Assembly (NCBI GenBank): GCA_937926175.1
Contig: CALANV010000025.1
Span: forward strand, 1 to 64,000
Direction of reading: 5' to 3'
Origin: an uncultured Rhodospirillales bacterium
GTDB lineage: Bacteria; Pseudomonadota; Alphaproteobacteria; CACIAM-22H2
Length of the DNA stretch: 64,000 bases
The notes beneath the pieces are model-generated. The model was not told the DNA's origin. It saw nothing but the letters and a program-made list of their open reading frames with translations, and did not search any database. Shown here in pieces: positions 59,439-64,000 of the stretch (its first letter is position 1; each line of letters starts with the position of its first letter). The position numbers and the translations under genes were made by a program.

Positions 59439-60461
59439 ATGTCAATCGTTCCTCGCAGCGACGTCGCGATCATCGGGGCCGGTCCGGTTGGGCTGTTCGC
59501 CGTGTTCGAGTGCGGAATGCTCAAGATGAGTTGTCAGGTCGTCGATGCGCTCGACGTCGTCGGCGGACAGTGCGCCGCCCTCTATCCGGAAAAGCCCATC
59601 TACGACATTCCCGGCCATCCGCGGATCGGTGCGATGGAACTCATCGACCGTCTGGTCGAGCAGGCCGCCCCGTTCAAGCCGGTGTATCATCTGAACCAGC
59701 GGGTCGAGGCACTCGCGCGCGATGGCGACGACTGGGAGCTGACGACGTCGTCGGGTGCCAGGCTCAGGGCGCGCGCGGTCATCGTCGCGGCCGGCGTCGG
59801 GGCGTTCGGGCCCAACCGTCCGCCGCTCAAGGGGATCGAGACCTTCGAGGGCAAGAGCGTCTTCTACCTCGTCAAGCGTCGCGAGGATTTCCGGGGCAAG
59901 CGCGTCGTCATCGCAGGCGGCGGCGATTCGGCCGTGGACTGGGCATTGTCGCTGGTCGACGTCGCGGAACGGATCATGGTTGTGCATCGCCGCGACAAGT
60001 TCCGCGCGGCACCGGACAGCGCGGCAAAGCTCAAGGAACTGGCGGCGAGCGGACGGCTCGACCTCGTCGTGCCTTATCAGCTCGAAGCGCTCGAGGGCAG
60101 CGACGGCAAGCTCTCGGCCGTCATCGTCAAGGATCTCGACGGCGGCATCAAATCGCTGCCGGCCGATGTCCTGCTCCCGTTTTTCGGTCTCGCCATGAAC
60201 CTGGGGCCGATCGCCAATTGGGGGCTCAATCTCGATCGCAACCACATCAAGGTGGAGCCGGCGACCTGTGCGACCTCCGTGCCCGGCATCTTTGCGATCG
60301 GTGACATCGCCACGTATCCGGGAAAGCTCAAGCTCATCCTGAGCGGGTTTGCCGAGGCCGCGGCGGCCGCCCACGCGATCTATCCTCTGGTCCATCCGGG
60401 CGAGGCGTTGCACTTCGAGTATTCGACGTCCAAGGGCGTGCCGGGGCTGACCGCGTCCTGA
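59439..60461 (+). CDS. ferredoxin-NADP reductase, thioredoxin-reductase-like (type 2)
   Basis: A 340-aa flavoprotein. GAGPVGLFAVFECG binds FAD, GGQCAALYPEKPIYDIPGHP is characteristic of YumC/TrxR-like ferredoxin-NADP reductases, and VIAGGGDSAVDWAL binds NADPH. There is no redox CxxC, so it is not a true thioredoxin reductase. The ATG at 59439 has TGGAG upstream. It is a plus-strand gene between minus-strand tsaE and divL. Confidence 0.92.
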   Translation: MSIVPRSDVAIIGAGPVGLFAVFECGMLKMSCQVVDALDVVGGQCAALYPEKPIYDIPGHPRIGAMELIDRLVEQAAPFKPVYHLNQRVEALARDGDDWELTTSSGARLRARAVIVAAGVGAFGPNRPPLKGIETFEGKSVFYLVKRREDFRGKRVVIAGGGDSAVDWALSLVDVAERIMVVHRRDKFRAAPDSAAKLKELAASGRLDLVVPYQLEALEGSDGKLSAVIVKDLDGGIKSLPADVLLPFFGLAMNLGPIANWGLNLDRNHIKVEPATCATSVPGIFAIGDIATYPGKLKLILSGFAEAAAAAHAIYPLVHPGEALHFEYSTSKGVPGLTAS

Positions 60462-60633
60462 CGCCGAACCGCCGTCATCTTCTCATCCATTCGTCCTCAC
60501 CCTTGTGACGGAACGACGCCGGTCGCCACCGCGAGGTGGTCGAGGTCGCGGCGGTGAATTCTGATCCGCTTGCTGTGCTGATCCGCGCATTGCCGCGGTC
60601 ACGGTGCGGCGCGTCGGCACCGTCCGAACGCTG

Positions 60634-62697
60634 CTACCCGGCCGCGGGCGCAGTGACGGGCAGCACGCAGGTCACCGTCGTGCCGCGATTCGGCACCGAG
60701 TACATCGTCACGTGGCCGCCGTGCAGCTCGACGATGCGCTTGACCAGCGACAGGCCCAGGCCGGCGCCGGCACGGCGGGCCTGCGCGGGGCGTCCGCGCT
60801 CGAATTCCTTGAACACCCGTTCCTGGTCCTCGGCGGCGATCCCGATCCCGGTATCCGAGACCGAAAGGAGCGCATGCCCGTTCTCGATCTTGCCCCTGAT
60901 CTCGATCGAACCGCCGGGCGGGGTGAACTTGATGGCGTTGGACACGAGGTTGCAAAGCGCCTGCTTGAGTCGGCGCTCGTCGATCTCGATTTTGTCGAGA
61001 TTCGGCGGACATTCCACCGTGAGCCGCAAGTTCTGCGAGCGCGCCCATTCCTGCATGATTCCCGCGACGGTCTCGAGCAGCGCCCTAGGGGCGACGGGTT
61101 CACGCTCGAGCGTCATGCGGCCGGCCTCGATCGAGGCAAGGTCGAGGATGTCGTTGATGATGGTGAGCAGGCGTTCGGACGACCCGATGATGCCGCGGCA
61201 GTATTCGAGCTGGCGCGGATTGAGCTGGCCGAAATACTGGTTGGCCAGGATCTCCGCGAAGCCGATGATGGTGTTGAGCGGCGTGCGCAGTTCATACGAG
61301 ACGTTGGAGATGAATTCCGACTTCAGGCGGTCGGCTGTCTCCAGCGCCTCGGCCCGCTCGCGCAATGCGCGCTCGACGCGGGTCGAGTCGGTCACGTCGA
61401 TGTAGGACAGCAGCACCGCGCCGTCAGGCAGCGGCACGCAGGCGTATTCGAGAATCGAGCCGTCGGTCCGCGTCAGCCGTCCGTTCCGCGCCTTGCGTTC
61501 GGTCAGCCGCGAGATGATGCGTTCCTTGTAGGCAAGCCAGTCGTCGCCGTAATTGAAGAAATCCTTCGTGCGCTCGACGATCTCCGACACGTGCGGCTCG
61601 GACGACAGCGTCTCGGGCGACAGCTTCCACATGCGGGCATAGGCAGGGTTGTACAGCTTCAGCCGGCCGTCGCCGCCGATCACCGCCACACCTTCATAGA
61701 GGTTGTCCAGCGTCTCACGCTGGACGGCGATCAGTGTGTTGTACGACCGCTCCAGAACGAGGCTGTCGGTGACGTCCTCGTAGGTGACGAGCAGGCCACC
61801 GAGCGGATGCGGCGTCGTCCGGCTTCGCAGCGTCGTGCCGTCGGGGATGTAGATCAGCTCCTCGAGCGGCTCGAGCAGCGTCGTGAAGAGCCGCAGGCGC
61901 TGCTGTTTGAAGGCGCGGAAATCCGCATATTCCGGGAGCCGGCGCCGCTCGCGCAGGCGTTCGAGGACGGCGCCGAAATCAGGCGCGGTCCGCAGCCACG
62001 CCTCGTCGAGCTTCCACAGCTTGGCGAACGCCGTATTGAAGAACTTGAGGCGCGTATCCGCGCCGTAGATCGCAATGGCCGTGGTGAGATTCTCCAGGAC
62101 CTCACCATGCGCCGCGACGACGCGATTCAGTTCCGCCTCGATCTCTTCGCGCTCGGTCATGTCGAGCGCGATGCCGATCGTCCCGCCGTCGGGAAGCGCC
62201 GCCTCGGTGAATTCCATCAGCCGCCGCGTCCCGGCGATGACGACATGATGCGATTCGCTCTGCGGCGTTCGCGCGGTGCGTGCGAGTGCGGCAAGCGCGC
62301 GTCCCTGCTCGGCGATCGAGGCGCCGCCGAGCATCCGGCCCTCGGCAATGACCCGCTCGCGGTCGGATTCGACGGCCCGGGCATAGGCGGTATTGCAGTC
62401 GACAATGCGAAGCTGCGCATCGCGACGCCAAATGGGGACGGGAATGGCTTCGATGGCATCAGCCAGCCGGCTGAGCATCTCGCGCTGCGTGCCCAGCTCG
62501 GTTTCGAGCTGGTTCTTGCTGGCGGTCAGGCTGGCGATCTGCTGTTCGAGGCGGGCGCGTTCCTCGGCCGCCGCTTCGGCTGCGCGGTTCGCGGCGTCTC
62601 TCATACGCGCGACTTGTCGGCGATTCCATGCCAGGGCGGCGCCTGCGCCGATGCCCCCCAGTAGCGCCGCCGACCAAGCGATCAGATCGCCGGTCAT
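60634..62697 (-). CDS. divL: DivL-type PAS sensor pseudo-kinase (Tyr in place of His)
   Basis: A 687-aa membrane-anchored protein. One N-terminal membrane helix (residues 7-24) and a coiled coil (35-80) are followed by three PAS-like regions (about 81-190, 195-312, 325-440), an HisKA-like dimer helix and an HATPase domain (NAIKFTPPGG, SDTGIGI, GAGLGLSLVKRIVELHGG). At the H-box the sequence is VSYELRTPL with Tyr468 where a kinase has His. This is the hallmark of DivL, which controls the CckA-CtrA cell cycle pathway in Caulobacter. Placement between ahcY and tsaE also fits. The start is the ATG at 62697. Confidence 0.9.
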   Translation of the reverse strand: MTGDLIAWSAALLGGIGAGAALAWNRRQVARMRDAANRAAEAAAEERARLEQQIASLTASKNQLETELGTQREMLSRLADAIEAIPVPIWRRDAQLRIVDCNTAYARAVESDRERVIAEGRMLGGASIAEQGRALAALARTARTPQSESHHVVIAGTRRLMEFTEAALPDGGTIGIALDMTEREEIEAELNRVVAAHGEVLENLTTAIAIYGADTRLKFFNTAFAKLWKLDEAWLRTAPDFGAVLERLRERRRLPEYADFRAFKQQRLRLFTTLLEPLEELIYIPDGTTLRSRTTPHPLGGLLVTYEDVTDSLVLERSYNTLIAVQRETLDNLYEGVAVIGGDGRLKLYNPAYARMWKLSPETLSSEPHVSEIVERTKDFFNYGDDWLAYKERIISRLTERKARNGRLTRTDGSILEYACVPLPDGAVLLSYIDVTDSTRVERALRERAEALETADRLKSEFISNVSYELRTPLNTIIGFAEILANQYFGQLNPRQLEYCRGIIGSSERLLTIINDILDLASIEAGRMTLEREPVAPRALLETVAGIMQEWARSQNLRLTVECPPNLDKIEIDERRLKQALCNLVSNAIKFTPPGGSIEIRGKIENGHALLSVSDTGIGIAAEDQERVFKEFERGRPAQARRAGAGLGLSLVKRIVELHGGHVTMYSVPNRGTTVTCVLPVTAPAAG

Positions 62698-62805
62698 GTG
62701 ATCGATCGACTCTTCATTCGCGTAATCTGGATCGCCCGCACGGACTCCACACGAATCTTGAGCCCCGCGCCTGTTTATAGGCGCAATCAGCACCACCAAA
62801 CAAGA

Positions 62806-62829
62806 TCGGCCGGCGTTGTCGCCGGCCGA
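62806..62829 (-). terminator. terminator of ahcY
   Basis: TCGGCCGGCG and CGCCGGCCGA form a perfect 10-bp stem with a TTGT loop. On the minus strand TCTTGTTTGG follows, 34 bases past the ahcY stop. Confidence 0.7.
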
Positions 62830-62863
62830 CATGCGAACCGAGACGTTCCGGTTCCCGCGGCTT

Positions 62864-64000
62864 TCAGTAACGATAGGCCTCGGACTTGAACGGTCCGTTC
62901 TGATCGACACCGATGTAGCGGGCCTGCTCGGGCGTCAGCTTGGTGAGCTTAGCCCCGACCTTGGCCAAGTGCAGCGCCGCCACCTTTTCGTCGAGCTTCT
63001 TGGGCAGCGTATAGACCTTCTTCTCGTACTTGCCCGGGTTCGTCCACAGCTCGATCTGCGCCAGCACCTGATTGGTGAACGACGCGCTCATCACGAAGCT
63101 CGGATGACCGGTGGCGCAGCCAAGGTTGACGAGGCGGCCTTTGGCGAGAACGATCAGGCGCTTGCCGTCGGGGAACTCGACTTCGTCGACCTGCGGCTTG
63201 ACCTCGTGCCACTTGAAGTTCTTGAGCGCGCTGATCTGGATCTCGCTGTCGAAGTGGCCGATGTTGCAGACGATGGCGCGATCCTTCATGCGGCGCATGT
63301 GATCGAGCGTGATCACGTCGATGTTGCCGGTCGCGGTCACGAAGATGTCGGCGATCGGCGCCGCTTCCTCCATGGTCACGACCTGATAGCCTTCCATTAC
63401 CGCCTGCAGCGCGCAGATCGGGTCGATCTCGGTGACCATGACGCGGGCCCCGGCATTGCGCAGGCTGGCCGCCGATCCCTTGCCGACGTCGCCGAAGCCG
63501 CAGACGACGGCGACCTTGCCGGCCAGCATCACGTCCGTCGCCCGACGGATGCCGTCGACGAGGCTTTCGCGGCAGCCGTACAGATTGTCGAATTTGGACT
63601 TGGTCACCGAGTCGTTGACGTTGATGGCGGGGATCAGCAGCTTGCCCGCCCGCTCCATCTCGTAGAGCCGGTGCACGCCGGTCGTCGTCTCCTCGGACAC
63701 GCCGCGGACGTCCTTCAGGAGGTCCGGGTACTTCTCGTGCATGATCTTGGTCAGATCGCCGCCATCATCGAGCAGCATGTTCGGCCGCCAGCCGTCGGGG
63801 CCGTGGATCGTCTGCTCGATGCACCACTCGTATTCTTCCTCGGTCTCGCCTTTCCAGGCGAAGACCGGCACGCCCGCGGCGGCCATGGCGGCTGCGGCAT
63901 GATCCTGGGTCGAGAAGATGTTGCACGAGCTCCAGCGGACCTCGGCGCCCAGGTGGCGGAGCGTCTCGATCAGCACCGCCGTCTGGATGGTCATGTGCAG
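62864..64000 (-). CDS. ahcY: adenosylhomocysteinase, N-terminus beyond window
   Basis: S-adenosylhomocysteine hydrolase, which keeps the methylation cycle running by splitting SAH to adenosine and homocysteine. About 379 residues of the usual 430-470 are visible. The NAD-binding VCGFGDVGKGSAASLRNAGARVMVTEIDPICALQA, the substrate part PAINVNDSVTKSKFDN and the C-terminal NGPFKSEAYRY are diagnostic. The frame continues through the right edge (the codons before MTIQTA read C-x-H), so the 5' end is missing. divL follows on the same strand. Confidence 0.98.
   Translation of the reverse strand: MHMTIQTAVLIETLRHLGAEVRWSSCNIFSTQDHAAAAMAAAGVPVFAWKGETEEEYEWCIEQTIHGPDGWRPNMLLDDGGDLTKIMHEKYPDLLKDVRGVSEETTTGVHRLYEMERAGKLLIPAINVNDSVTKSKFDNLYGCRESLVDGIRRATDVMLAGKVAVVCGFGDVGKGSAASLRNAGARVMVTEIDPICALQAVMEGYQVVTMEEAAPIADIFVTATGNIDVITLDHMRRMKDRAIVCNIGHFDSEIQISALKNFKWHEVKPQVDEVEFPDGKRLIVLAKGRLVNLGCATGHPSFVMSASFTNQVLAQIELWTNPGKYEKKVYTLPKKLDEKVAALHLAKVGAKLTKLTPEQARYIGVDQNGPFKSEAYRY

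Overview
This window is GC-rich, densely coded chromosomal DNA from an alphaproteobacterium, probably Rhodospirillales-like. The evidence is a set of alphaproteobacterial hallmarks: a DivL-type pseudo-kinase with Tyr at the phospho-acceptor position, AddAB instead of RecBCD, the Hsp20/DUF1150 pair, a FYDLN-acid (TIGR02300) protein, the lptC-lptA-lptB-rpoN-hpf-ptsN order, and the aroA-cmk-rpsA-sppA-ihfB-lapA and trpF/trpB-trpA-accD-folC orders. I saw no phage, transposase, plasmid or CRISPR signature.

Layout. 1-6 kb: glutamate synthase (gltD then gltB, minus strand; gltB runs off the left edge), an NDUFA9-like SDR protein, then tRNA-Leu(CAG) and RNase D. 6.9-13.1 kb: arabinose-5-phosphate isomerase, Lpt lipopolysaccharide export, sigma-54, hibernation factor and PtsN. 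13.2-14.0 kb: a small heat-shock operon with an RpoH-type promoter and a ROSE-like RNA thermometer. 14.3-15.5 kb: a parallel beta-helix protein behind an AT-rich intergenic region.

15.5-21.3 kb is the most unusual region. Five exported proteins lie on the minus strand: a two-repeat and a one-repeat amyloid-like protein, a periplasmic C39 peptidase, and two small secreted proteins. A sigma-54 activator and an outer-membrane barrel with an N-terminal coiled coil lie on the plus strand. A consensus sigma-54 promoter precedes the amyloid genes. The parts resemble the Pseudomonas Fap functional amyloid system (FapB/C, FapD, FapF) but are divergent and carry their own sigma-54 control. Three of the exported proteins share an L-x4-L-x3-R-A-x-G motif, like a bacteriocin leader, which suggests C39 processing in the periplasm.

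22.3-30.7 kb: an accessory catabolic island with a PhyH dioxygenase, an ABM monooxygenase, a PanB-type enzyme, a TRAP transporter, a GntR regulator, a thiol dioxygenase and a His-box membrane hydroxylase. Three intergenic TGATATATCA-like sites may unite it as a regulon. 31-38 kb: tRNA-Ala(GGC) and the aroA-cmk-rpsA-sppA-ihfB-lapA block. 37.8-40.2 kb: an ornithine-cyclodeaminase family enzyme, a decayed HAD gene and a sarcosine-oxidase-like flavoenzyme. 40.3-47.7 kb: pyrF, trpF, trpB, trpA, accD, folC, trxA, plus a Met/Gln-rich secreted protein.

48.0-50.6 kb: a compact three-gene unit (PqqD-HprK fusion, nucleotidyltransferase, Gly-rich Tat-like peptide) that looks like a peptide-modification system. 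It sits between trxA and addA, which I recall as usually adjacent in this group. 50.6-64 kb: addA, addB, a MurU-like nucleotidyltransferase, an AmgK-like kinase and tsaE in one overlapping operon, then a ferredoxin-NADP reductase, divL and ahcY (cut by the right edge).
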